DNA of 64,000 nt from positions 49,271,053 through 49,335,052 of the forward strand of contig CM060732.1 of the NCBI GenBank assembly GCA_030704615.1, in the 5' to 3' direction. The notes beneath the pieces were generated by a model, which saw only the letters and a list, made by a program, of their open reading frames with translations, was not told where the DNA came from and did not search any database. The translations under genes were made by a program, and so were the position numbers. Below are positions 33,166 through 44,002 of the stretch, one piece after another (within the stretch, counting starts at the first letter, position 1; the number at the start of each line of letters is the position of its first letter). The stretch comes from Takakia lepidozioides (Eukaryota > Streptophyta > Takakiopsida > Takakiales > Takakiaceae).

Positions 33166-33289
33166 TGAGAGAAAAACTAATTATTATGTTTAACTTCGAA
33201 CCGTCCCTCTTGACATGCTGGCATGAAACGACGACGACTTTGGCAACCACAACAATAAAACTGGTAGAAGCACCGAGTAGACATTGGAG

Positions 33290-33520
33290 ACACTGGCTTA
33301 ACATCAAAGCATTGGATTGACGGAGCATGAAGGACATGGAGACACCGGGTTGACATGGTGGCATGGGATACTCAAGTGAGACATGGAGCAGGCACCACGT
33401 TAACATGGATGCATCATATAGGAGGTATTGGGTGACATGGAGGCACCGGATTAACATGAAACACATGGAGGAGGCACCGGGTTAACATGGATGCATCGGG
33501 TGGACATTGAGGAAGCACTG
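33290..33520. repeat. Minisatellite, ATGGAGGCACCGGGTTAACATGG units
   Basis: Several degenerate units of 25-40 bases built from GGAGGCACCGGGTTAACATG and GATGCATC lie in tandem. The 122-codon minus frame across them (33098-33466) is a by-product of the repeat. Confidence 0.6.
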
Positions 33521-33730
33521 CCAGTTTGCAATTTCATTTCCACTGTGTACTCCGCGGCTCCACGGCCACAAAGGCTTTCTGAGTAATAAGCTAACATGTC
33601 AGGCTCCAATGCTCGTACGCTAAAGAGCACTAAACGGAAAGTTGTGACCGGTCACAGTATGGTGACCGAACTTTTGAAATCACGGATTTCAGCAGGGATA
33701 TATGGAACCTTAAACAAAGAAGATATAAGA

Positions 33731-34268
33731 TGTCGTGCGCATATGTATCGCTACACAACTACATCGCTGTCCAAAACTACACCATACATATATGGACAAT
33801 AAAGTGGTCTGCCACAATGATAAGAGAACTAAAATCACACTGTTTACACAAGAACATGAAATACAACACCATCACTCGTTAAACTAAGAGTAGAGCCAGG
33901 GGCACCCCAAGCTATGGGGACTCCACCCCACAACATCTTATTCTCCCTTCATAAGCACCCTCAGATTCTAAGCAGTGAATGAGCTCGATCGTGCAGGCTC
34001 AACTCGAGAAAGATGAACCGCACGACTGACGCTCTCGTGAAGATAAGATGATTCAGGTGTCAAACTAAACTTGACACCTGACTTAACACTTGAACTAAAT
34101 CCAAGTGTTAAATACAAATAACTAGCTTTATTCTAGTTAGTTTCACACTGTGTTTATTTAACTTGACAGCTGTCGTGCGCATACGTATCGCTACACAACT
34201 ACATCGTTGTCCAAAACTACACCATACATATATGGACAATAAAGTAGTCTGCCACAATCGCCCCCCTA
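33731..34268 (-). repeat. 88-bp direct repeats flanking LTR copy A, with polypurine tract
   Basis: TGTCGTGCGCATA... at 33731-33818 recurs at 34171-34258 with three differences, so LTR-like copy A (33818-34168) is framed by a long direct duplication. On the minus strand AGGGGGGCGA (34259-34268) precedes TTGTGGCAGAC. That is where a polypurine tract and the start of a 3' LTR would be expected, so the 88-bp repeat may be the true start of the LTR. LTR copy B lacks the 88-bp segment, so the arrangement is not that of a simple intact element. Confidence 0.5.
33818..34168 (-). repeat. LTR-like direct repeat, copy A (3' side)
   Basis: This 351-bp segment is about 95% identical to 44003-44352 in the same orientation. 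On the minus strand it starts TGTCAAGTT and ends TCTCTTATCA, giving the TG...CA ends of an LTR. The gypsy coding region lies between the two copies and is on the minus strand, making this the 3' copy. Confidence 0.7.
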
Positions 34269-34516
34269 GCTGGTAGATAGGTCCCTTTAACTCCAGATAG
34301 CTACAAGATGTAATAGCCACAGCCATACTAAGTCCTCTATCACTGTCCATATTGTACTCAAACTCTATAGACCAAGAGGCCGGGTACAAGAGCAGCCCCA
34401 TCGTTAGTCGCCGTCTTGCAATCTGTGAACTTGAGCCAGGATCTCGTGTGTTCAAGGTCTCATAGTAACTTGGCCTTGCATTTCTTGTTAGCCTTCCATG
34501 GTTGTATCCACTCCCA

Positions 34517-34660
34517 CTATCCAATGCAATGCGGACATAACCAATCCCCATCAGGAACCATCTCAAGAGGTGGAGTCAAACATCCCATATGCCAACCTCT
34601 AGAGCATCGATCACACACTAGCATGGTGGCTGCCCTCTAGTAGACCCACACAACATGCAC
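34517..34660 (-). pseudogene. PHD finger at the end of the retrotransposon integrase
   Basis: PHD fingers read the modification state of histone H3 tails. The Cys4-His-Cys3 set is complete on the minus strand: 'CMLC' (34659 leftwards), then after one frame change 'VCDRC', 'GWHMGC' and 'GDWLCPHC', with 'LTPPLEMVPDG' between the last two pairs as is usual in PHD domains. Spacing is C-x2-C-x12-C-x2-C-x4-H-x2-C-x14-C-x2-C. The TAG at 34517-34519 follows two residues later, so the domain closes the polyprotein. Chromoviral integrases usually end in a chromodomain; a PHD finger in that place is uncommon. One indel near 34625 separates the first Cys pair from the rest. Confidence 0.8.
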
Positions 34661-36017
34661 CTCAAACTTGCAGGTACCACTGCCAGGTTTGGGTCAATCC
34701 TGCCATCGACATTCGGAAGGTGACATAGCGCATAATTACGCACATGGTCCTTCCAAGTCATGCCATCCTGACCCTCCAAGATCAAGACGCCTGAGGGCAA
34801 TACCTCTCGAACCCTCAAAATAACACGTCCTGCAGTCACATCCAAGGTCGTAGGAGCAGTCTGCTGCAGATAGACATAGTCACCAGGGTTAAATCTCCGA
34901 ACCCCAGGACGATAGCCCCCATCACGTATGGTAGCATACCTCAACGTATCACGATGTTGTATAATGGCAAGGTTTTCGAAAGCAATGGGCATGACTTTCT
35001 TGAACAACTCTACACGCTGATCACATGCATGTGCCCACACGTCCGGATCGTCAAGATTAAGAACTGTAGCAGCTTCTCTACGAATGGATGTAGGCAAATC
35101 CGGCTCTCAGCCAAAGAGAAGAAAGTATGGTGAGAAGGAGGCAAGTGATGCTTGCTTGCTGAACCTGTAGCCCATGGCTAACCAGGATAACTGAAGGTCC
35201 CAATCTCCTAGGTGTCCCTTCTGCAAGCCATACTTGCGCAAATCCCTCTTTACTGTCTGAACAACCCTCTCTGCCAAGCCATCGGCCTCAGGATGATCCC
35301 GAGAAGTGGTGCGGTGGTCTACCAAAGCCTTGTCACACAAAGCCTGAAACTCCCCCAAGAACTCTCTCCCTTGGTCCGTGAGTACCTCAGCTGGAGCACC
35401 GAATCGGCTAAGTACACAATCCAAGAATGCATACGCAGCTCCCTCACTAGCCTTATCAGGCAATGGAATCAACTCGATCCACTTGGAGAAGTGCTCCACC
35501 ATCACCAACAAGTACTTGTTGTGGCGCATGGTCAGTGGCAATGGCCCTGCGAAGTCAAGACTCCACCTGTAGCCCAATCCCATGATCGGAAGAGGGTGCA
35601 ATTGTGGAGTAGGGGCGTTGAATGAAGCACGCACCCTGTCACACACCATGCACCTAGCCACAAATTGTTGCACCTCTGTGTGCATACCACGCCACCAATA
35701 TTGCCCCTGCAGTAGACTATGAGTGCGTCGCACCCCAAAATGCCCCAACTCCTCGTGGGCATGCCGCACTAACCGTGCCCGCTGTGTTGGGTGAGGCACA
35801 ATCCTCACTCGACCATCATCCCACACTCGGAGCAAGTGTGTCCTCTCCCACTTGAACCTCTTGGCTCGTTGTAGGATCCGATCCATCTCCTTGGCAGTCA
35901 CAGTGGCTGTCGTGTCTCCAGTGCGGAGATAGTCCAACACAGCTAAATCCTCATGTATATCTTTGGCGTCACCTTGCTCATTGTTGGCCTAAGGGTCCTC
36001 AGACACTTGATCTATAG
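34618..36017 (-). pseudogene. Retrotransposon integrase
   Basis: Integrase inserts the cDNA into the genome. The zinc-binding HHCC module is seen as 'HAHEELGHFG' and 'CMVCDRV'. The catalytic triad lies in 'WSLDFAGPL', 'LTDQGREFLGEF' and 'DHPEADGLAERVVQ' (D, D, E). The frame runs from 35940 to 35107, where TGA (35107-35109) interrupts 'LFG*EPDLP'; gypsy integrases normally have Arg there, so CGA to TGA is the simplest change. The frame then continues to 34618 with the C-terminal GPY-like part. A TAG lies upstream near 35991 and a 1-nt shift relative to RNase H near 36017. Confidence 0.88.
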
Positions 36018-36767
36018 TCATCCCTGTTGCAGGTCCAACCTAGCCTTCCGCTGCCAAGATACACAGAAAGCAGATGCATGCAATCCGGGCACCATCTCCT
36101 CATCCGTCTCACCATGCCACCGAGCTCCAGTGTCATCCTGCTGGCTCGTGCATGGATTGCGACTCAACCCATCTGCATCCCGATTGACCAAACCCGGTCG
36201 ATGCACAACCTGAAAGTCGTACTCTTGAAGGATGAGTACCAACCGTGCAAGCTTCCCCGTAAGCTTGTCTGACTCCATCAACCACTTGAGTGGTTGGTGA
36301 TCCGTGACAAGGGTGAAGAGATTGCCATATAGATAGCACCTGAAGTGTGCTACGGCCCACACTGCAGCTAAGCATTCTCCCTCATATGAGCTATACTTAG
36401 ACTCTGCAATGTTGTTCGAGCGGCTAGCATAAGCCACTACAAACTCTCGTCCCTCATCATCCACGTGTGTGAGCACCGCTCCAAGCCCCAGCATTCTCCA
36501 ATCTGTATGCAGCTGAAAAGGAGGCCCCCTGATAGGTCGTCTCAAGATGGGCGCCGAGGTCAACCTCGCCTTGAGCTCTTGAAAAACTTGTTCTTGCTCA
36601 TCTTCCCACTACCACTCTTGGTCCACCTTGGTCAGTTTGGTTAGAGCCTTTGCAATGGCACTAAATCCCTTAACAAACCGTCTATAATAGTTTGCTAACC
36701 CCATGAAAGCTTGAACTCGGCTCACATCCGTGGGGCGTGGAATCTGTGCAATGGACTCTACCTTAGT
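36018..36767 (-). pseudogene. Retrotransposon RNase H
   Basis: RNase H removes the RNA strand during reverse transcription. The minus frame has 'LHTDWRMLGLGAVLTHVD' (catalytic Asp region), 'SSYEGECLAAVWAVAHFR' (Glu) and 'LVTDHQPLKWLM' (Asp), as in the RT_RNaseH family. It lies in the same frame as the reverse transcriptase, linked by 'VQAFMGLANYYRRFVKGFS', the usual gypsy connection. A TAG (EW*WED) near 36610 interrupts the linker. Confidence 0.88.
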
Positions 36768-37523
36768 CTACTGTACCCCCAATCCTCCAGGATATATCAT
36801 GTGACCCAGATACTCAATTTGGTTGAGGAAAAACTTGCACTTCCCCGGATGTAACTTCAATCCGTGCGCCCTCAAGCGCTCAAATACCACCTGAAGGTGT
36901 CTCTCATGCTCCTCCACCATAGCACTAAAGATGACGATGTCATCTATGTAGCACCGAGCAAACTCCACCCTTGCTAGAATTGTGTCCATGACTCTCTGAA
37001 ACTCTGCAGGAGCGTTCTTAAGCCCAAATGGTAAGAACCGCCACTGGTATAGGCAATCCTTCCCGTGCTCATTGATCCCCCAGAATGTCGTCTTCTGCTT
37101 ATCCGCCTCCTTGATCGGCAACTGGTGATATCCGGATCGTAAATCCAAAGTGCTAAAGACCTTGGCATGCCCAATGGCATCAAAGATCTCTTCTGGTGTT
37201 GGCATGACATACCTATCGGACTTGGTCTGACGATTTACAGGCCGGTAATCACCGCACATACGTCTCTCCGTCCAATTGCCATAGACATCCTTTTTGGCTG
37301 GCATCACTGTGGCTGAAGCATACTCTCCACCAGATAGCTCCACCAAACCAGCCTCCCAGAGGTCATGAGTCCTCATCTGAATCAAGGACCTCTCCATGTC
37401 ACTGTATCTATAGGGTCTCCGAAAGATTGGCGTGTCAGTGGCCAATTCAATGCGAATATCTTGACCCTTCACTGCTCCCAAGTCCTTCAAACTGAAGGCA
37501 AAGCACTTCCTGTAAGACCTCAA
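36768..37523 (-). pseudogene. Retrotransposon reverse transcriptase
   Basis: RNA-dependent DNA polymerase of the Ty3/gypsy type. Motifs in order: 'MPAKKDVYGNWTERRMCGDY', 'FSTLDLRSGYHQLPI' (first catalytic Asp), 'FLPFGLKNAPAEFQRVMD' and 'CYIDDIVIFS' (YxDD), then 'HPGKCKFFLNQIEYLGH'. The 251-codon stretch is intact. TAG (36768-36770) ends it inside 'GVQ*TKVESI', where the protein should run on to RNase H. A linker of about 120 codons with four TAG codons separates it from the methyltransferase domain. Confidence 0.92.
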
Positions 37524-37889
37524 GAACCACCATATACGTCGTCTCTCTCCTCCGGTGACTATGGGTCCAACATCAGGCTCCCAATTGTCCTCCGTGACTG
37601 CAACCTTGAGTCCAGCAGGCTTAGAGGTAGAAGACGCGTCTCGTGGTTGCTATGCTGCAACCTCTTGAGCAGTGACCACTACCTACTCTGTCAGTGACAA
37701 TATCTCATCCTGCCCCATCATCCCATCCTTAAGGACCTCCTCAACCCGAGAAAAATCCCCAACCTCATCCATCACCGTCGCCTTGGCTGCCAACTCCTTC
37801 TGAACCTCGAGCACCTCCCACGTGTGCCATGGATGCGGCCTGCACCTCGTGGTCCTTATCTATTCGCCCCCACTCACTGCCTATACCGT

Positions 37890-38910
37890 CTCGGTAGGCA
37901 GGGAGACCATCAAGGGAAGTGTACTCCGTACTCTGCTTTGCTCAGCCATAGCCAAGCTGATAATCCAGGTCAAGCAATTGAGATCCATTGCTTGCCCCAA
38001 CACCTGACGACGTGATGCCTCAGAAAGAGATGGCACCGCCATGGTATCAGTGGTAAAACCCATCGTTCGCTCGCGCTCGTTAGAATTGGGCTCCACTAAT
38101 TGCTGCAACTGGCTATCCCACAAGAGGCCAGGTCGACCATCCCGGAAAGCATGAGATCCTGGAAAGCTGAGTAGTGTAGGCAATGCGGCTCGTGGGTGAC
38201 CCACCTTATTGACCACTGCCAAAGGTGATTGGTCATTGTCTCTCACACGCTGAGACTGTCTCCTTATGTCCAAAATGCTATCCACCGTCAGGTGTGGTGG
38301 CCGCTGCACCCCATCAAATGCACGCTTGAGCAGTGCAGGTGGCATCAAGTTGGTCCACCATAGTCGTGGGCGATGAGCCCGTGACCCCACTGCAGCTGCA
38401 TCCAGCAACACTGCTGACCCAAGCCAAGACCGTACTTGATGTACACTGGCCATCACCTTGGCCCGAGAATCACCCATCAATGGCACATTCTCCAAGATAT
38501 ATGCCGAAAAGTCTGTCTGCTGAAGCTATAAATAGCGTAGGACCCTTAACATCTCCCAAAACAGGCGTGACCTTGAGTCTTGTAACCCATTGCCATGCCT
38601 GGCTGATGAATGCCCTTGGCAGGGCCAACCTGCCACTACCAAATGAATAGGGTCAACCCGCTCCAAATCATGCGCCCCCAGCAAAGAGATGTCTGCTGGC
38701 AATGCTTGTTGGTATCCACGAACTGCAGACACTGGCAACAAATCAGGGTACTGCTGCACCAACTGAGCAACATGGCACAGTGAGACGCGTTGTGCAGTCT
38801 CATCCCTCTCCACATACAGGTAACGTCAAACTCGTACACCTGCCTGCAGCACTGCAGCCAATCCAGTGCTGATCCCGCCAAACAAGTCCAGAAGATATAT
38901 GTCTTCATCG
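37890..38910 (-). pseudogene. DNMT3-like C5-cytosine DNA methyltransferase domain inside pol
   Basis: This domain would methylate cytosine in DNA using S-adenosylmethionine. Motif I is 'LLDLFGGISTGL', motif IV 'GWPCQGHSSA' with the catalytic Cys, then 'SRLFWEMLRVL', motif VI 'YILENVPLMG', motif VIII 'SRAHRPRLWWTN', and motifs IX-X 'ERERTMGF' and 'SEASRRQVLGQ'. The 'RLFWE...ENV..MG...AHRPRLWW' spacing and the C-terminal 'ER..GF...S..RRQ.LG' resemble DNMT3/DRM rather than DNMT1 or CMT enzymes. It lies in one frame with the protease before it and the reverse transcriptase after it, so it is part of the polyprotein and not a chance insertion. TGA (38826-38828) and TAG (38526-38528) interrupt it; no frameshift is seen. 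Confidence 0.9.
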
Positions 38911-40181
38911 GGGCACTGCCACACAAGAGGTGTGGTGTCCAATGGCGACAACTGAGGTGGTCCTGGTGCAATCACCACACTCTCCTCCTCTCCTGACGGT
39001 ACGAAGGCCTCTACCCAGGCTTGTTGCACCTGTCTATCAACAGCCTGCTGCAAATGCTTGCTCGTACGCCACAATGGAGTGTGAGCAACCATGGCAGGCA
39101 ATTCCGCCGTACCATGCATGTCATCCTGCTCTGTTGGAGGTGGCACATCCTCTGCATGGGCATTGCCCTCCAGCAACTCTCTAGGCCAACTAACTGCAGC
39201 TGTGAAGGCTGTTAGTGTTGGCATCTTGCCCCAATGGGCAGCAGCAATATCCCCAATGAACGTCATAGGGAGCTGTACATGACGACCATCCCTTGACTGC
39301 CATCCAGGCCTGTAGGATGCTGACTTCTCATAAAAATCTAGGGTAAAGACCATGGAATACAACACTGCCCCACCAACGAGGACATCGTAAGAGATCGCGT
39401 CTGTCACAATGGCTTTGGCTCGCATCACTGAGCCATCTATAGGATGATCCGGCTGTAGTCTAATGGCCAACTCACGCCGTGTCATGCCCCGAGCCTGCTC
39501 TGATCCTCCTAGAGATGTCTGTATCTGGAAGGGACAAGGCTCCATATCCGCCTCCATGAGGCCCAAACCTGCAATAGCGGCTTTGCCCAACATCAGTGGC
39601 TGAGCTCCCGAGTCCAACAAGACCCGCAGTAGCCAGTACCTCTTGCCTGCCGGTCCACTCAAAGAGAAAATGTCATACTGGTTGTCTAACAAGTCAACTC
39701 CAGGTGTCACCATGGCGCGCTCAAAAGCTGGCCTAGCTGGTAGCTTCGTCAACCTGGCAACTGCAGCTTGCCATGGCGCAGCCGTGGTAGTCTTGACCCT
39801 CAAATCCGAGGATCCCTCTGCCACTACACCCTCCACTAACTCCGCAGAAGATGAAGTGACCTCTCCACTCTCGCGGAGTGTTGCTGCTAGTCTGAATACT
39901 ACAGCTGGTCTTACCCCCGGCGTCACAATCATGGTTGCCGAGAACAGTGGGGCTTGACACACAGAGGTGGCTACCCCCAACAACACACTGGCTGCACTAG
40001 CCTTGGCAGCAAGTATCAGTGCTGCACGTGTAGCTCTCTCCAATGGCACAATAACGGCCTCTGTATCTGTCGGACGAAAACTAGGTGCCATGGATGTCGT
40101 CAACACTATCTCCCCCAAGATGAATGATTGAGGCAACCTAGCCTGACGGCTTGCCTTCCCACGCTGTGGATCTAACTCCAC
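38911..40181 (-). pseudogene. Retrotransposon aspartic protease and Gag-Pol linker
   Basis: The protease cleaves the polyprotein. 'LLRVLLDSGAQPLMLGK' carries the DSGA catalytic triad of retroviral-type proteases, followed by 'AKAIVTDAISYDVLVGG', the second conserved block, as in the gypsy families where protease comes first in Pol. About 130 low-complexity residues precede it. The region after it runs without a stop into the methyltransferase motif I. It shares the frame of the Gag-like part, from which a TGA (40191-40193) separates it. Confidence 0.8.
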
Positions 40182-40190
40182 CTCTGCACC

Positions 40191-40748
40191 TCATGGCTCA
40201 GGAACTCGTGCTGCTCCTCGAGTGACGGCTGCAGCAGACTCCACCTGCACTAGTGGTAGTGCTGACCCACACATAAATCCCATGCCTCCCATGTCTCCTC
40301 CGTCAGGATGACGCTGCTGAGGAGGAACAGAAGGTGGACCCTCAGGTCTTGGAGCTGGTACCACCTGAGCTGTGGCCATGGCAGCAAGCCTTTGCTCTAG
40401 TTGCTGAAGCCGGTTGGCCATGCCTTGGTCACACCAGCTGTCGAACTCCTGGATAAAGTCATCCAGCTCGATTGTGCCCATAGCTCCAGAGTACCTACGA
40501 GGCCCCTTGCTAGCTCCATACATCTCCTCAATGTCGTCCCACAACAATGGCGAATGAAACTGCACACCTGTTGATGAAGCCTTCGAGTCTGTGTCTGACT
40601 CTGCACTAGTTGAGGGTGGAGGTAAAGGTGGTCTGAAACGAACACCTTGTCTGGTGAACCCACTCTCACTGCTACTGCCTGTAGCCGTACTCCCCTCAAA
40701 ACCCTTAGGTAACTCCGTGATGACACTCACAACCTGCACCTCCCCCAC
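40191..40748 (-). pseudogene. Gag-like N-terminal part, shortened
   Basis: The 185-codon frame starts at ATG 40748 and contains 'GTIELDDFIQEFDSWC', the beginning of a gypsy capsid ('FI.EF..WC'). The remaining capsid is missing: the sequence jumps to 'MANRLQQLEQRLAAMA', a short coiled-coil-like stretch, and no zinc knuckle is present. An internal deletion of Gag is the simplest reading, so this copy would depend on Gag from relatives. TGA at 40191-40193 separates it from the protease frame; the two are in phase. Confidence 0.65.
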
Positions 40749-41399
40749 GTGACACTATAAGTCTCTAGTACTAATTCTAATAGTGACACGGGTGAGCACC
40801 TGTTGCGGATTAAGGGTCATATCCCAGTGGCTAAGGGCACCTGCACCTGCATCCACCGCAAGAACTCATATGGTTGGCTGGTCATCAACCCAGCCTCACC
40901 ATAGAAGAAACACTGGTGGTCTTGCTGGTCATCACTCCAGCCTCACCACCAACAGCATACTCTAGGATTGACCGGTGATCAAATCCGGCCTAATCCCTAT
41001 GAAAGCAAGCGCCCACACAAAACCAACATGGCGCACAGTCAAGCATACAGGTGTGGGGAGGATCCAAACACAAGAAATCAAAACATCAACACCCCCACAC
41101 CAAAATCCCTCCACAGTGCTGCCCCTGCAGAATACCCCAGCCCAAAAACCCCGGACTGACTGGCCTCCACCAATAGAGGCTTTGGCAACTACAAGTACAA
41201 AGTAATGAAAATAGTAAAGAGAGAGAGGGGAAGAATAGAGATCCGACCAAGCAAGATCTAATTCTGATCTATGCTATCAACTGCCAGACTTCTCTCAAAG
41301 TGCCTTGCTCTGCATGATGGTAAGGTGTGGGAGGTATATCTATATCCAGAAACCTACCACTAACCTTATCCCAAGCTAAAGTAGCTCGCTCTAACCAAC

Positions 41400-44002
41400 C
41401 CTCATCCTCTCTCTATCAGGTAGAGACAAAACAATACTCCCATATCTCCCGCTTACTGAACACTAAAGAAAATAAAGGTAGGGTCTGACAGTCTCTCAAC
41501 TCGAAAGCTTTGAGACGGTTGTGGGTGTCATCATTGCGAATGACTGCATCTCCTTCAAGCAGAACAAACTTTTCATTGCTAATGAACCCCCGCTCGTGGT
41601 TGCCTCGTGTAGAGCGTGTCTGGCTGCAACCATGTCTGATTGCAAAAACTTGTGTAGCTCCTGCTCCTCTGCTCCAGTACACCACGGCCTTGTGGCTGAA
41701 CACCTTGGTCCCCAGGGCTGTCTTTGGCTGTGTTCCAAACCTAGCTTCCACCCACTTTGGTATTTCACCTACAGCTGCAGAACTGCTTGCTCCAACAGAG
41801 TTTTGACTGTCCAAGGCAATATTGAAGCCCTCAACGCCAACTACAGCAGTTTGTTGTCTATTGCTAATGCCTGACTCTCAATATGCAATCAACTCGTCCA
41901 ACTGCTCTCCACTCAAATCAGTCTGAGTTCCTTGAGAAACATAAATCTTGTCCCCTTGTGTGCACAAGCTAAGAAAAGAGACCTGCCATTACGTCCTCAT
42001 TTCCCCCAGCCATACAAGGAGGACATCCACATATTTGTCTGTCATGTAGACCACAACAGGTTCTAGAAACAGAATTGTGGATCTTTCATAGCACACTCAC
42101 ACTCAAAAAATTCCATAGATTTTTAGCAGAGTCCAAAAAACTAAAATTAGATAGGTAGATTTCCCCTTTCTGCAGCTATCCCCCCAAAATCTGAGTCAAA
42201 CGGAGTCCATTTGACAAAGATACGACCAATTAGGCTCTAAATCATTTAAATTAGATCAAAAGGGGTTTTTTTTTTTTTTGGTTTTCAAATTTAAAATTCA
42301 AAGTTACACCCAAATATCTGGTAACTAGTTCTCGGTTCCCTAAATTCTATATGGTTTCAAAGGTTCCCTGGCCACGTGCCTGTCGTTCCCCTCCATTTCA
42401 TTTGAGTTCAACAGCTCACCATGCTTTGGAATCCCAACCGTCTTCTATCACAAACCGTGGTGACGATGGAGGTTGTGGAGCTCATTTCCCCTTAGCAACA
42501 CCTCACCTTGGCACCCTCACAATTTTCATCGAAGTAAAGCTGGCAAGCAAGTTCCTGCAAAGCCTGCCCCGCACACCAGCTTATCATTGTCCAAATTGAG
42601 TGATCCCCAGCTGGAACCTTTCTTCAAGCCCGTCGACTATGTGGAAACCTTGCTGCAGTGCACAGAAGTATGAGTGCCTCGACCACTCTGCAAGGTGCCT
42701 GGTGGTGTGGCAGATTTGCCCTCTGATCCTTGCTTACTTGCTAGCTAAGGCAGCTCCTGCTCGTCGCGCTGATGTGCAGCTGCCATGGTACCCCTCTTTC
42801 CTCTACCTGCTCAGCAAGTTCAACCTCTTTTCAAAGCTTCATTTAAGCTATCTTTCCATAGTCTGCTCTTGTTGTTTCTTTACCTTTCAATGATCATTCA
42901 TAGCCGGCTACCCATCCGCTTGCACGCTCAAGCTGCGTCCCTGGAGTTCTCACAGGGCACTGTCTCAACTCAGCAACGCATGTATGAACATGGTAGAGAG
43001 AAATATAAGCCAGAACACATAGCTCCATGCCATGTGGCCCCCGTCTGCTCAACTGGTCGAATATGGCTCATCACGGCACTACTACAGACCGACACCTTTG
43101 CCCCACTCACGGATCCTGCAATTGCTTGACGTTCCCCAGCTCGAGGCTTTGCACAAATCGCCCACTGTTTGTAGGCACGCCAACGCTGAAGAAGCTTCCA
43201 TTTGGACTCTACCAAGGCCCTACTGCTTGTCGAAGTTGCCTTATGCATTAGCTGATTGTCTACGAAACACAGGATGTCCACAAGTGCGCCAACGGCATCA
43301 CACTCCCCGAGTGTATGTCAAGCTAACTACAAGTCTGATCACGGGCCTGTCCCCCAAGCGTCACGCCCTGATGCTTTCCTCTCTACACGGTACTTTATTA
43401 TTGTGCAAATGCTCGAACTGCTCAGCATTTTTAACACGGTTCCAGCCTCCGAGCTACCTCTCGCCGTTCTCCAGCTCTCAGCTTACTTATATGTGCAATT
43501 TGGACGTTGTTCCTAGCTATGCCCGCCCTATGCTTCGCAAGCAGTTATCAGATAAAGACTTCACACGGTTTTCGCTGCAGCCCCCCCTCTCTTCTCATAA
43601 TGGGGACTGCCTTCAGCATGTGTACTCCACGATCACTATGCTCCACAATCCACCTCGAGGTCCAAAGCCTCGGGCAAAACAGAACAAGTCTTACCCAAGA
43701 AAAGAAGTTTACCGTCAACAATTACGAGCTGATTTGTCTGCACAACTGCAGTTCCTTCTTTGTATATACAAAGCCTACGAGACTGTCCAAGCCTCCATCT
43801 CACCTCTTATTTGGCATCCTGTGTGCCTCCCGTGCACAACATCGTACCGGACTACAAACGAAACGAGCAACAATGACTTCTATCTTAACCACTCATTACG
43901 AGTTGTGCTTTCCCTACTTCAAATATCATCGACATAGTGCTAACATAAAAGAAATCTATCTACCTTAGCACTACCAAAACTAGACAGTTCATCTCTCTCG
44001 AG
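41400..44002. other. Unassigned 2.6 kb between gag and LTR copy B
   Basis: No retroviral motif, tRNA primer site or host gene was recognised. A minus frame at 41416-41814 (132 codons) and a plus frame at 43032-43937 (301 codons, with 'RGPKPRAKQNKSYPRKEVYR') are open but match nothing I know. A T-run lies at 42267-42279. In position it corresponds to the 5' leader of the retrotransposon, but it could also be a captured or nested segment. Confidence 0.3.

Noticed and set aside
33098-33466. 122-codon minus-strand frame
   Set aside because: It reads across a minisatellite and the end of the foldback arm; there is no protein family resemblance.
38333-39957. Plus-strand open frames across the methyltransferase and protease region
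   Set aside because: They are antisense to a frame with a full set of methyltransferase and protease motifs.
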